A stretch of DNA of 35,491 bases from Bradyrhizobium manausense (GCF_001440035.1 NZ_LJYG01000016.1:96031-131521), one strand, 5' to 3'; counted from the first letter of the stretch, positions 1-8,095 are shown. Notes: a model not told the origin generated them from the letters alone. Numbers and translations: made by a program.

Positions 1-1538
1 AGCCGTACAAGGGCACGTGCCCGCGTACGACCGACCAAATCATCCAGAAGCTAATCGAGCATTTTTTGCTCATCTTCTTAGAGGACGACTGCCCGCGCGT
101 CACGGTCACGGACCAAGGGCTCGTCCATTCGGTCAACGAGGTTTTCGACAAAGAGTTTCGCGCGACCGCTGCCGCCCATGAGTTCAACATCAAGGGCATG
201 CCGTTCACGCTGCACGGCTTCCGGCTCACCACACCCAAGCTGTCGCGCCACAAGCTCGTCTACTCCGCCAATCAGCGCGGCGTTGTCAGCGACAAACTCG
301 AAGCATTTGTGCCGAATCTCAACACGCGCCTCATGGATCGGGACGGCAATTCGTTCGTCTATCTTGGCATCGTGCAGAGCCCATACCTGACCCAGCACGT
401 GAACCCTGCCCGCACGGACTTCGACTTTGCATCCGGTGATGACGCCGAGGTAGACCAGACGTCTCTCTTCGATGACGAGATAAAGCGCTCCGAGATTCGC
501 GACGAGTCGCTCAAGTACATCGAAGCGGACCTTCGCGAGGCCATCCAGAGCATCAACGAGGTCAAGGAAGAGAAGCTGCGCAACTACGTGAAGTCAGATG
601 CGCCGCAATACAAGATACTCATGAAGTACACGCCGGAGTTCATCGACAAGATATCTCCGAACGCCACCAAGCCCGACATGGAAACAGCGCTTCACCGCGA
701 GTTGTATCAACGCGAAGTGAAGATGAAGGCAGAAGGGTCGCGGATCATCAAGGAGGCCGAGAAGGTCGACGACTACGACGCCTATCACAAGCGCCTCTCC
801 GCATTCATGGAAGACTACAACGAGCTGGGAACATCGGCACTCGCTCAGTACATCATGCACCGTCGCATCATTCTTGAGTTCCTTGAACGCGCCATTTCAT
901 TGGGCGAAGGCGACAAGAGGTACCCGCTGGAAAAGGTCGTGCATCAGCTCGTCTTCCCGATGCGCGCCACGTCGGAGGAAATCCCCTACCACGAGCAGAA
1001 CCTTTGGATGATTGACGAGCGGCTCACGTATCACACGTTCCTCGCCTCAGATAAGCAGCTCCGCTCGCTCGAGAACCCTGAAAGCGGCTCACAAAAGCGC
1101 CCCGACCTCTTCATCTATGATCAAAAGCTTGTCTACGGCGAAGGTGACCACCCAATCAATTCCATCACCATCCTTGAGTTCAAGCGCCCCGAACGTGACG
1201 ACTACTCCCAGGACGACAACCCCGTTATCCAGTCGCTCGAGCTTGTCGACTCAATCCGCTCAGGAGAATTCAAAGACGCGAAGGGTCGCCGCATTTCTGT
1301 GGCAAATGAAAAAATCCCCGCGTTCTGCTACGTCATCTCTGACATCACACCAACGCTCAAGCGTGTTCTCAAAACAATCGACGCGACGCCGACGCCCGAC
1401 AATCAGGGATACTACGGCTTCCACAAGACCTACTCCGCTTACTACGAGGTGATTGACTATAATAAGCTGCTTGGTGATGCGAAGAAGAGAAACCGTATCT
1501 TCTTCGATAAGCTCAACGTGCTGCAGAACAACACCTGA
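1..1538 (+). CDS. GHKL/HSP90-like ATPase with C-terminal PD-(D/E)XK-like nuclease motif, 5' truncated by window edge
   Basis: The reading frame is open from the first bases (codons from position 3), so the gene starts outside the window. The TTG at 66 is only the first in-window start-like codon. The visible part is about 511 residues. Its beginning (LIEHFL...CPRVTVTDQG, then VFDKEF) resembles the middle domain of HSP90/MutL-like ATP-binding proteins; the ATP site itself would lie upstream and is not seen. Counting from the TTG at 66, the C-terminal part has R345-P346-D347 followed by E371-F372-K373-R-P. This PD...ExK pattern fits a restriction-endonuclease-like fold. The stretch between them is helical and charged. 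The stop lies 48 bp before a DUF4238 gene on the same strand, so both may share a transcript. Proteins of this shape are common in defence islands, but the function here is inference. The ATPase family call is moderately sure, the nuclease call rests on motif spacing alone. Confidence 0.5.
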   Translation, partial: PYKGTCPRTTDQIIQKLIEHFLLIFLEDDCPRVTVTDQGLVHSVNEVFDKEFRATAAAHEFNIKGMPFTLHGFRLTTPKLSRHKLVYSANQRGVVSDKLEAFVPNLNTRLMDRDGNSFVYLGIVQSPYLTQHVNPARTDFDFASGDDAEVDQTSLFDDEIKRSEIRDESLKYIEADLREAIQSINEVKEEKLRNYVKSDAPQYKILMKYTPEFIDKISPNATKPDMETALHRELYQREVKMKAEGSRIIKEAEKVDDYDAYHKRLSAFMEDYNELGTSALAQYIMHRRIILEFLERAISLGEGDKRYPLEKVVHQLVFPMRATSEEIPYHEQNLWMIDERLTYHTFLASDKQLRSLENPESGSQKRPDLFIYDQKLVYGEGDHPINSITILEFKRPERDDYSQDDNPVIQSLELVDSIRSGEFKDAKGRRISVANEKIPAFCYVISDITPTLKRVLKTIDATPTPDNQGYYGFHKTYSAYYEVIDYNKLLGDAKKRNRIFFDKLNVLQNNT

Positions 1539-1586
1539 GGCGCCTCTTCTTTATAGCACCATAGGAAAATAACGGAGGAGCGCAGA

Positions 1587-2561
1587 GTGGGAAAACGTCG
1601 AAATAGACCTGTAAAACACCACTATATTCCGCAGTGCTATCTGCGCCAGTTCGCCGCCAAAAAGGGCAAGGCTTTTCAGATCTCGGTGTTTGACCGAGAG
1701 GAAGAGCGGTCGTTCAAGAACAACGTCAAAGACGTGGCGTGCCAAAACTACTTCAATCGTATTCATCTCGACGGCATGGACCCCAACGCGCTCGAAAGCG
1801 CGATGTCTGAATTTGAGACCGGTCTGGCCGAAGCGTTGGTCCGTATCAATGAGGCGCGCACCTTGGAAAGCGATGACGACAAGTCCTACCTCCTCACGCT
1901 CATTGGACTTACGGCGCTGCGGAACCCCGACATGCGAAAGAACATCCGCGGTATCGCTGATGGATTAGGGCGCATGCACATTGCCGCTCGCCTGCAGAGC
2001 CCGGCAACGTACGACGCCGGCATTGCAGAGGCCAAAGCGGAAGGTGCGCTACCAGAGGACTACGATGTCACCTTTGAGGAAATGAAAGCGGCATTCGAAG
2101 ACGGCGACTTCAAGATCGAACTCGACAACAACGCCCTAATCAGTCTCGAATTTCAGTTGCTCGACCACACCATACCGCTTTTGCATAAGCGGGGCTGGCA
2201 TCTATTGCGAGCACCCGAGGGCTCAGGCGGTTTCATAACATCAGATCGCCCGTTCTACCTTATGTGGGAAGAGCCGGCCATGCGCGAAGGTCCGCTTGCA
2301 CCTGGGCTCGCAATGATGGGCACTGACATTTATTTCCCCATCTCCCCTACCCTAGCCGTCGTCGGCGCGTTCAATGTCGGAAACACCGTGGAGGATGTCA
2401 CCGACGAGACTGTGGCAGTCTGCAACACGACGATGCCTGACGGCGCAGACCGGCAGGTTTACTCTCCCGATCACAAGTTCAGGTATGCGCGCACACGCGA
2501 GGAAGAGCCACGCACTGGGAACCAACTCATCTCTGACAAGCGGTTCTTGCGGAAGCGGTGA
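1587..2561 (+). CDS. DUF4238 family protein
   Basis: A 324-residue protein with a GTG start at 1587, preceded by GGAGG at 1574-1578, a good ribosome-binding site. The N-terminus has the DUF4238 hallmark H11-H12-Y13-I14-P15-Q16 followed by CYLRQF. Near residues 218-222 there is the second conserved motif T-S-D-R-P (FITSDRPF). The biochemical role of DUF4238 is not established. The conserved His and Asp residues have suggested an enzyme, possibly a nuclease, but nothing here proves it. No signal peptide or membrane segment is visible. It lies 48 bp downstream of the GHKL-nuclease gene in the same direction, which suggests a two-gene unit. The next 200 bp (2562-2764) hold no gene, only a few weak hairpins. 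The family call is firm, the function is unknown. Confidence 0.75.
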   Translation: MGKRRNRPVKHHYIPQCYLRQFAAKKGKAFQISVFDREEERSFKNNVKDVACQNYFNRIHLDGMDPNALESAMSEFETGLAEALVRINEARTLESDDDKSYLLTLIGLTALRNPDMRKNIRGIADGLGRMHIAARLQSPATYDAGIAEAKAEGALPEDYDVTFEEMKAAFEDGDFKIELDNNALISLEFQLLDHTIPLLHKRGWHLLRAPEGSGGFITSDRPFYLMWEEPAMREGPLAPGLAMMGTDIYFPISPTLAVVGAFNVGNTVEDVTDETVAVCNTTMPDGADRQVYSPDHKFRYARTREEEPRTGNQLISDKRFLRKR

Positions 2562-2764
2562 TTATGGCAGCACTGCTTGATGCTGTGCATATAACTAACG
2601 GCTATTTCACAGTTACACGTGTCTCAGTGCTTTTCATACAGGTCCAGTTTCTTATGTCGTCTTTTGGCCCTTCGCGTCATGTAGCTGCGCTGTAGAATTT
2701 GGTCGCTATCGATTCATAGCGGGCTTTGGCAAGCCGTGCGGTGGCAAATTTATGGTTTCACGGC

Positions 2765-3379
2765 TTAGCCCCGCGCGCGCCGCAGCGCCGCTTCCAATCG
2801 CGACTTCTCCTTATCGCAGCGAGTTTCTTCGGCCTGCGATCTCTTCTCGAGAGCCTCAACCTCGGCCTGAATGGCAGCGGCTCGTTTCGCATGCTCCTGT
2901 TGGGCCTTGTTCAGTGCAGCCTGCGCCTTGTCGACCGCCTGCTGGCGGCGTTCGCGCTCGCTCTGCCTGGCGGCCTCTTCTCTTTCTCGCTCGAGCTCGC
3001 GGCGCCTTTCTTCCCGTTGGTAGTCAAGAGCGGCCTTTCGCTCCGCAGCCTTGTCGACGGGGCGAGATGAAGGCTTCTTCGCCTTGGAGCCTTTCGACTT
3101 GCGGGCAGCTTTCGTTGGTTTGACGTCACCAAGATCGGCGGGCAACTCGGCGTGTTCGTTGAAAGATCCGTCGGATCCGACCGGGCGCCTGAGCACGACG
3201 CCAGGCTTTGCCATGGTCGCGGCGATGACGTCCGGATCATCGCTTTCCTTCGCCGCGCCCTGATGAAAGAGATTGCTGTCTGCGCCCCACGCTTCGAGCG
3301 CCGCTTTCATGGAGGGAGCGGCTACCGCCAGATCGAAGAAGCCCAGCGAAGTCTGATAGGTTTTCAGTTTTCTCGCCAT
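2765..3379 (-). CDS. Hypothetical charged coiled-coil protein (TolA-like composition)
   Basis: About 204 residues. The N-terminal 70 residues form a small ordered-looking domain (LKTYQTSLGFFDLAVAAP..., LEAWGADSNLFHQGAA). A Lys/Ser/Pro linker follows (about 90-110), then a long Glu/Arg/Ala/Lys-rich helix with heptad-like periodicity to the C-terminus. Such helices are often auto-annotated as TolA-like, but there is no membrane anchor, so a TolA role is unlikely. I chose the ATG at 3379 because GGGGA lies about 8 bp upstream; an in-frame ATG at 3388 would add three residues. It follows ku and a 49-codon gene on the same strand, so it may belong to the Ku transcript. The N-terminal sequence (working on an array of residues facing a 'WGADSNLF' motif) looks like a conserved rhizobial family, but I know of no function. 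Confidence 0.7.
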   Translation of the reverse strand: MARKLKTYQTSLGFFDLAVAAPSMKAALEAWGADSNLFHQGAAKESDDPDVIAATMAKPGVVLRRPVGSDGSFNEHAELPADLGDVKPTKAARKSKGSKAKKPSSRPVDKAAERKAALDYQREERRRELEREREEAARQSERERRQQAVDKAQAALNKAQQEHAKRAAAIQAEVEALEKRSQAEETRCDKEKSRLEAALRRARG

Positions 3380-3406
3380 GACGCGCATCCCCGCCCACCG
3401 ACGCGA

Positions 3407-3556
3407 TCATACGATGCCTCGTTGCGCCTGCGCCGCAAGCAAGGATTTCCCAAAGGGGGCGAAGAGCGCGGTCGGTGCGTCGTCGAGACCGGGATTCGCC
3501 ATCCGCCAAAGCCTCTCGCGGACGACGAAGCAGAAGCCGTCCGGCGTCACCGTCAC
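3407..3556 (-). CDS. Small conserved-looking protein downstream of ku (49 aa)
   Basis: This is a 50-codon frame with a GTG start at 3556, five bases after the ku stop codon, and a TGA stop at 3407-3409. It ends 27 bp before the ATG of the coiled-coil gene at 3379. The product begins VTVTPDGFCFVVRERLWRMA and continues NPGLDDAPTALF. The aromatic/basic 'VVRERLWRxANP' core looks like a real protein segment rather than random frame. It fills what would otherwise be a gap in the leftward ku transcript, and its position directly after the ku stop suggests translational coupling. There is no match to a named family that I can state. Because it is short and starts with GTG, it could also be a remnant of a larger gene. 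Confidence 0.4.
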   Translation of the reverse strand: MTVTPDGFCFVVRERLWRMANPGLDDAPTALFAPFGKSLLAAQAQRGIV

Positions 3557-3561
3557 AATAC

Positions 3562-4494
3562 CTAAGCCGACTTCCGCTGGGGTTTGGCGGCCGGCTTCTT
3601 CGCTGCGGACTCTTTCGCGGGCTTCTTGCCTGCGATCGGCATCAGCATTTCCTTCTGCCCGGCCGCTGCCTTGCGCGGCTTTTTGCCCGGCTTCCTGGGT
3701 GCCTCTGTTGCGGCCCCCACTTCTCTTCCAATGCTCTTGCGCAGCGCGTCCATCAAGTCGACGACATTCTCGCCGCGAGGGCGAGCCTTCGCGGCGATGG
3801 GTTTGCCGGCGCGCTTCTGGTTGATGAGATCGAGAAGGGCGGTTTCGTACTGGTCTTCGAATTTGTCCGGCTCGAAATGGCCTGCCTTCTGATTGACGAT
3901 ATGCCTGGCCAGGTCGAGCATGTCCTTGGTGACTTTGACGTCCTGGATATCGTCGAAATATTCCTCCGCGGACCGGACTTCGTAGGGATAGCGCAGCAGG
4001 GTCCCCATCAATCCCTTGTCCATCGGCTCCAGCGCGATGATGTGCTCGCGATTGGTCAGCACCACGCGACCGATCGCGACCTTGTTCATGTCGCGGAGGG
4101 TTTCGCGGATGACCGCGAAAGCGTCGTGCCCGACTTTGCCATCTGGAGTTAGATAGTAAGGGCGGATCAGGTAGCGTGGGTCGATTTCGCTGCGATCGAC
4201 GAACTCATCGATCTCGATCGTTCGCGTCGATTCCAGCGCGACGTTCTCGAGCTCTTCCTTCGTCACCTCGATAAAGGTGTCGGTGTCAACCTTGTAACCC
4301 TTGACGATGTCCTCGTTGTCGACCTCCTCGCCGGTATCAGCGTCCACCTTGGCGTATTTGATGCGGTGGCCGGTCTTTCGGTTGAGCTGGTTGAACGAGA
4401 CCTTTTCGGATTCCGACGTGGCTGGATAGAGCGCTACCGGACAGGTGACGAGGGAAAGACGCAGGAAGCCTTTCCAGTTTGCGCGCGGGGCCAT
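3562..4494 (-). CDS. ku: Ku protein, bacterial non-homologous end joining
   Basis: A 310-residue bacterial Ku. It forms a homodimeric ring on double-strand DNA ends and recruits LigD. The start (MAPRANWKGFLRLSLVTCPV) and the core motifs around FNQLNRKTGHRIKYAK, YLTPDGK and VNREHI-like VVLTNREHIIALEP are typical of the Ku beta-barrel domain, spanning about residues 5-250. From about 255 to the end is a flexible Lys/Ala/Pro tail (KKPAAKPQRKSA), the DNA-threading extension seen in many actinobacterial and rhizobial Ku proteins. No ligD lies in the window, so the partner ligase must be elsewhere or this Ku is one of several. It is transcribed leftward, with two small genes following. The start lies 145 bp from the divergent SOS-type operon, but the LexA box sits next to the other gene. 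The family call is firm. Confidence 0.96.
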   Translation of the reverse strand: MAPRANWKGFLRLSLVTCPVALYPATSESEKVSFNQLNRKTGHRIKYAKVDADTGEEVDNEDIVKGYKVDTDTFIEVTKEELENVALESTRTIEIDEFVDRSEIDPRYLIRPYYLTPDGKVGHDAFAVIRETLRDMNKVAIGRVVLTNREHIIALEPMDKGLMGTLLRYPYEVRSAEEYFDDIQDVKVTKDMLDLARHIVNQKAGHFEPDKFEDQYETALLDLINQKRAGKPIAAKARPRGENVVDLMDALRKSIGREVGAATEAPRKPGKKPRKAAAGQKEMLMPIAGKKPAKESAAKKPAAKPQRKSA

Positions 4495-4615
4495 CGTAGG
4501 GGAACTCCATTACTGACGCCGGATTCAAGACGAACGGCCGGGCTTGGTTCCGACACCACGCCTCTCCCAACAGGATGATTTTTTCACGATGAGGGCCCGC
4601 ACGGACTCGACATTT

Positions 4616-4630
4616 GTTCTTGTTATGTTC
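4616..4630 (+). promoter_or_regulatory. LexA (SOS) box, alphaproteobacterial type
   Basis: The site reads GTTC, seven bases (TTGTTAT), GTTC. This is an exact match to the alphaproteobacterial LexA direct repeat GTTC-N7-GTTC. It ends 9 bp before the ATG at 4640, where a bound repressor would block the promoter of the rightward repair operon. No other copy was noticed between here and ku. Confidence 0.85.
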
Positions 4631-4639
4631 TAATCCAGA

Positions 4640-5035
4640 ATGAGCGATCGACCCGCGAGCTGGCGCATGCCGACCCCTAAGCAGATGGAAAAGCTGGCCA
4701 TAGAAGCTGCCCGTAGACCGGGCCCCTCCACGGCGGCTCCGGATGCGCCGCTTCCGGCGGAATATTGGGAATCGGTCCTGAAAGACCCTAGCGCCGACGA
4801 GACCGGAGCCCAGAAACGGCAGCGACGTCTTTCCGAGATTCAACGCCATGTCCTGCGCATCTCATGCCGTCGCTGCGAGCGGACCGTGGAAATACAGAAG
4901 GCTGATGCAGTCCGACTGTATGGCGGCAACGCGCTTTGGAAGGACGTGGCGCAGCGGTTGCTCGACAACACCTGTCAGCAGCGCACTGGCAGGCATGAAG
5001 AAGACGGGTGCTGGCCGGCGTTCGAGACGCCCTAA
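4640..5035 (+). CDS. Small zinc-ribbon-like protein, first gene of SOS-type operon
   Basis: A 131-residue protein. A hydrophilic, Pro/Ala-rich N-terminus (1-60) is followed by a likely metal-binding module: C76-x2-C79 (ISCRRCERTVEI), then C112, H119 and C124 in the sequence TCQQRTGRHEEDGCWPAF. The pattern 'xRCxRC...V.I...DA.RLYG' is related to the CxxC segment of the next gene, so the two may be distant paralogues. No catalytic motif is seen; a DNA-binding or recruitment role in repair is inference from context. The start ATG lies directly after the LexA box, which supports both the start and SOS control. The next gene begins 45 bp downstream. This family recurs beside SRAP genes in rhizobia as far as I recall. 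Confidence 0.75.
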   Translation: MSDRPASWRMPTPKQMEKLAIEAARRPGPSTAAPDAPLPAEYWESVLKDPSADETGAQKRQRRLSEIQRHVLRISCRRCERTVEIQKADAVRLYGGNALWKDVAQRLLDNTCQQRTGRHEEDGCWPAFETP

Positions 5036-5080
5036 CCGCTCCGGATTGCCGATCCGATCTCTTAGCGCCTGGATATCCGG

Positions 5081-5530
5081 ATGGCCCCGAAGTATCACCC
5101 CACGCCCCTGTCGGGCGGCGATCGCAAGGCTCTGGCGAAAGAGCTCGGCAAGGCGCGTGCGATGGCCAACATGCTTGCTGCCCAATCGTCGGAGATGCGG
5201 GCCAAGGGCGAGGCCATGATTCAGCAAGCAGACAGGTTGCTTTGCGAAAGCTGGAACGAACGGATGTGGAGTGACGGTGAACCGATCGATCCGTCGCCGA
5301 CCATCGACCAAGCCGTGAACGGAGGCTTTCCCTGGCTTGAGATCAGGTGTGCGCGCTGCAAGACGCCGAGCGACGTCGACCTCGCGGCGATGAAGCACCC
5401 GCCAACCACCTTCGTGCATGATCTCGCCAGCCGGCTGCGCTGCCGCAAATGCGCCAAGGCGGGCCGGCGTCCGTCTGCGACTCTGCTACAGTTGACTGGG
5501 CAGCCTCGCCACCCTCGAACCGAAGCCTGA
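5081..5530 (+). CDS. Zinc-ribbon protein, second gene of SOS-type operon
   Basis: A 149-residue protein. The N-terminal half is helical and charged (SGGDRKALAKELGKARAMA, about 10-60). The C-terminal half has two CxxC knuckles, C90-x2-C93 (IRCARCKTPSDVDLA) and C121-x2-C124 (LRCRKCAKAGRRPSA), about 28 residues apart, a classic four-cysteine zinc-ribbon arrangement. It probably binds zinc and perhaps nucleic acid. It is the second gene of a rightward operon headed by the LexA box, and its stop codon is only three bases before the SRAP start (TGA TTG ATG), so translation is probably coupled. No named family is claimed. Confidence 0.75.
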   Translation: MAPKYHPTPLSGGDRKALAKELGKARAMANMLAAQSSEMRAKGEAMIQQADRLLCESWNERMWSDGEPIDPSPTIDQAVNGGFPWLEIRCARCKTPSDVDLAAMKHPPTTFVHDLASRLRCRKCAKAGRRPSATLLQLTGQPRHPRTEA

Positions 5531-5533
5531 TTG

Positions 5534-6259
5534 ATGTGCAATCTCTATTCGATCACAACCAACCAGGCCGCGATCAGCGCGCTGTTCCGTGTCGTGAACC
5601 GATACGTGGGCAATCTGGCACCCATGCCCGGCGTGTTTCCCGATTACAAGGCACCGATCGTGCGGAACGGTGCCGAAGGCCGCGAGCTCGCTACGGCGCG
5701 GTGGGGAATGCCATCGTCATCAAAAGCGTTGATGGACTCCACCAAGAAGCGAGCGGAAAAGCTGCAGGCCAAGGGCAAGGCCGTGGATTTCAAGGAATTG
5801 CTCAGAATGGAGCCGGACGGCGGCACGACCAATATCCGCAACGTGAAGAGCAAGCACTGGACGCGATGGCTGGGGACCGAAAATCGCTGCGTGGTGCCGT
5901 TCAACTCCTTCAGCGAGTTCAACAAGGCCGAGGGCGGCGATATCTGGTTCGCGCTCGACGAGACCCGGCCCCTCGCCTGCTTCGCCGGCATCTGGACCAA
6001 CTGGACATCTGTTCGAAAGGTCAAGGAAGGCGAGACCACCAACGACCTGTACGCCTTCCTCACGACGGAGCCGAACGCCGAGGTCGGCGCTATCCATCCC
6101 AAGGCGATGCCCGTGATCCTGACGACGCCGGACGAAATCGATACCTGGATGACCGCCTCCCCAGACGAGGCCCTGAAGCTGCAACGGCCGCTTCCAGACC
6201 AGACGCTTCGGATCGTCGCCCGCAGCGTTAAGGAAGACCCGATCGGGCCGACAACGTGA
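5534..6259 (+). CDS. SRAP / SOS response-associated peptidase (YedK/HMCES family)
   Basis: A 241-residue member of the family that covalently traps abasic sites in single-stranded DNA through a thiazolidine on Cys2, protecting the lesion until repair. I chose the ATG at 5534 instead of the TTG three bases earlier because it puts the catalytic cysteine at position 2 (M-C-N-L-Y-S), as the chemistry requires once Met1 is removed. Other family residues are present: N100-x-R102 (TTNIRNVKS), E128 in [12 protein letters not shown], and H188 in [10 protein letters not shown]. Length is normal. It overlaps the following dinB start by four bases (GTGA). Position in an operon with a LexA box fits an SOS function. 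The glutamate context (FSEF instead of the usual FYEW) is slightly divergent. Confidence 0.95.
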   Translation: MCNLYSITTNQAAISALFRVVNRYVGNLAPMPGVFPDYKAPIVRNGAEGRELATARWGMPSSSKALMDSTKKRAEKLQAKGKAVDFKELLRMEPDGGTTNIRNVKSKHWTRWLGTENRCVVPFNSFSEFNKAEGGDIWFALDETRPLACFAGIWTNWTSVRKVKEGETTNDLYAFLTTEPNAEVGAIHPKAMPVILTTPDEIDTWMTASPDEALKLQRPLPDQTLRIVARSVKEDPIGPTT

Positions 6260-6525
6260 CCGATAGGGACGACGACCAGGCGGGGCCCTCGACCAGCCAA
6301 CGCAAGATCATCCACATCGACATGGACGCCTTCTATGCGTCCGTCGAGCAGCGGGATAATCTGGATCTCCGAGGCAAGCCGGTTGCGGTGGATGGATCCC
6401 GCGAGCGCGGCGTCGTAGCGGCAGCCAGCTATGAGGCCAGGAAATTTGGAGTGCACTCGGCCATGCCGTCCGTCACGGCAAACCGACAATGCCCCGATCT
6501 GATCTTCAAAGCCGTGCTCAAATGA
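6256..6525 (+). pseudogene. dinB: Truncated DNA polymerase IV (dinB) fragment
   Basis: An 89-codon frame with a GTG start overlapping the SRAP stop. It encodes an unmistakable Y-family polymerase N-terminus: [17 protein letters not shown] (catalytic Asp22, steric-gate region F26-Y27), PVAVDG, then [19 protein letters not shown] and CPDLIF. A full DinB has about 350-420 residues. Here the similarity breaks after CPDLIF and the frame stops four codons later (KAVLK), so the second catalytic pair (the SxDE motif near residue 103), thumb and little-finger domains are absent. I found no convincing remainder in the 75 bp before the HNH gene. The fragment cannot be an active polymerase. It probably marks a deletion or the junction with inserted DNA. 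A short regulatory peptide cannot be excluded. Confidence 0.85.
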
Positions 6526-6600
6526 CGATGCCGACAGATTGGCCCCGCCCGTTGCGCCTGACAGATGTCGCACTCGGATTGCTCGTAGGATGATGGCATC

Positions 6601-7029
6601 ATGAGCGATAGTGATGACGAATTGCAACGCCTCATCGAGACGCGTGAACTCGTTGAAGAGCGACGACGGGGGCCGACTGTTGATCGGGACGTCTGGATCG
6701 CAGTCTCAAGGCGCGTCTTTTCGCCCGGAGATCGCCAGCCTTGCTACGTTTGCGGAAAGTTCAAAAGCATCACGCAAGCTCATCACGTGATTCCTCTCAC
6801 CTCGCAATATGACCGGGGCTTCAGATACCCCGATCAGGAATACGTCTGGTTATGTCCGAACCATCACACAATGGCCCATCTATACATCCCGACCGGTGAA
6901 CGATCGAGGACTGTTCCGACGATACGCGCGAGGTCCGAGACAACTTCAGCCTTGAACGAAGATCTGACGGAAGACGAGTTTAATCGCATGATGGAGCTTA
7001 TGCGGCGATCCATGAAGTCGCCGGCGTAA
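6601..7029 (+). CDS. HNH endonuclease domain protein
   Basis: A 142-residue protein with a compact HNH/beta-beta-alpha-metal motif: C48-x2-C51 (CYVCGKF), A-H61-H62-V-I-P-L, then C85-P-N87-H88-H89-x3-H93. The paired cysteines and C85 plausibly hold a structural zinc, and the H62/N87/H93 group the catalytic metal. The N-terminal 45 residues are charged and helical, and the C-terminal 40 residues have a DLTEDEFNRMMELM helix. The start has an AGGAT-like ribosome-binding site. It follows the broken dinB fragment by 75 bp and stands alone. No methyltransferase or ATPase sits directly beside it, so it may be a lone nuclease of a defence or mobile element. The 229 bp after it (7030-7258) show no convincing gene. 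Confidence 0.85.
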   Translation: MSDSDDELQRLIETRELVEERRRGPTVDRDVWIAVSRRVFSPGDRQPCYVCGKFKSITQAHHVIPLTSQYDRGFRYPDQEYVWLCPNHHTMAHLYIPTGERSRTVPTIRARSETTSALNEDLTEDEFNRMMELMRRSMKSPA

Positions 7030-7258
7030 ATGCTGGGCCTCACGGGATTGATCAGTGAAACAAGACGCCGAGCGTCGGCAACGAGAACCTCAATGGCTCA
7101 CGCCGCAGCGCGGTATACCTTGCCTGCTCCGCGCGCGACGATCCGCAGGTCGCTGTCGGGAAGAGGCCTCTGCAACGCCCTCGCCTCGCCCCACGGCGCG
7201 CATAAAGGGATTCCGGCCTGTAAAGCCGGGTGGTGGGTTCGATAGGGTAAGACCCGAC

Positions 7259-8095
7259 TCATGGCGGAAGCGGCGTGGCCTTGAGCGGCCGCGCCGCGCT
7301 GGCCAGATATTTTCTCGCATCCTCGTCCTCCAAGAGCCCCCTAAAGAACGACGCACTCCAACTGTTCTCTCCCGATGTCGAAATGCTCCTTCTCAGTGAA
7401 CGGGCGATCTCTTTGCGGGCGCGAGGGGACGATACTGGGCCAGTGCCCTCAACTTCATCCCTCAGATGCTGGGGGTAAGTAGCCCAAAGGTTAGCCGCAT
7501 TCCGATGGAACTGCGGTCCGAGAACATGGCGCAGATGAAATTGCACGAGTTCGCTGTTTTTGGCGCTCAGGCCGGGTATCGGGGTCGGCTCAAATTGTGC
7601 GGCCTGATAAGGCGGAATGATACGTGTCAGCCACAAAGGTTTACCGGCCAGCGTATCGAAGTAAGGATGGAGGAATCGTTCATTCGGTGTCGCACCTCGA
7701 AATGTTCGTCCCTTCACACCCGAGTTACAGTGAGAGCAGGCTGGGACCAAATTGGCAGCCATCACCGAAAACTCTGGAAAGTCTTCTTTAGGAAGATAGT
7801 GATCGACACTTCCGGTCACAGAGGAACCGCACATCGGACAGCTCTGCAACTGCATGTGGCGGATCCTTACGATCCATGGCGAGCTTGATCGTGACTTATA
7901 AAGATCCGTTTGCTCGGCGCTTACGTCCGGGATGAAGTTCGTTGGGGCAACTTGCCAGGGGTTGCCTTTGTGACTGCGATAGTTCGCATAGGCCATCTGC
8001 CACAGAACGTGGTGAGGCGGCCACGGCTGCTGGCCGCAGAGTTTCTTTAGATATGCATCGTCGTCTGCCGCCAACGGCGCGTCTATCTTTATCAT
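7259..8095 (-). CDS. HNH endonuclease, Septu PtuB-like partner
   Basis: A 278-residue protein with a zinc-type HNH: C86-P-M-C89 (CPMCGSSVTGS), V-D98-H99-Y-L-P-K, then N-L-V-P-A-C120-S-H-C123-N124 before SGVKG. This C2...DH...C2-N pattern is the core of PtuB-type nucleases, which act with a SMC-like ATPase in Septu and in the effectors of some retrons. The ATG shares a base with the stop of the upstream ATPase (TAATG), so the two are translationally coupled. The N-terminal 80 residues (PPHHVLWQMAYANYRSHKG) are helical, and the C-terminal 120 residues are Arg-rich. There is no reverse transcriptase nearby, so it is not a retron. The HNH call is firm; assignment to Septu is by architecture. Confidence 0.85.
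   Translation of the reverse strand: MIKIDAPLAADDDAYLKKLCGQQPWPPHHVLWQMAYANYRSHKGNPWQVAPTNFIPDVSAEQTDLYKSRSSSPWIVRIRHMQLQSCPMCGSSVTGSVDHYLPKEDFPEFSVMAANLVPACSHCNSGVKGRTFRGATPNERFLHPYFDTLAGKPLWLTRIIPPYQAAQFEPTPIPGLSAKNSELVQFHLRHVLGPQFHRNAANLWATYPQHLRDEVEGTGPVSSPRARKEIARSLRRSISTSGENSWSASFFRGLLEDEDARKYLASAARPLKATPLPP

Noticed and set aside
2731..2766. AAGCCGTG/CACGGCTT inverted repeat after the coiled-coil gene
   Set aside because: The loop is 20 bases and there is no T run, so it does not qualify as a terminator.
7213..7229. A CCGGC-CTGTAAA-GCCGG hairpin followed by GGTTCGA, resembling the anticodon arm (GTA, Tyr) and T arm of a tRNA
   Set aside because: No acceptor or D arm can be formed, and the T-arm stem does not pair. 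It is probably chance or an old fragment.
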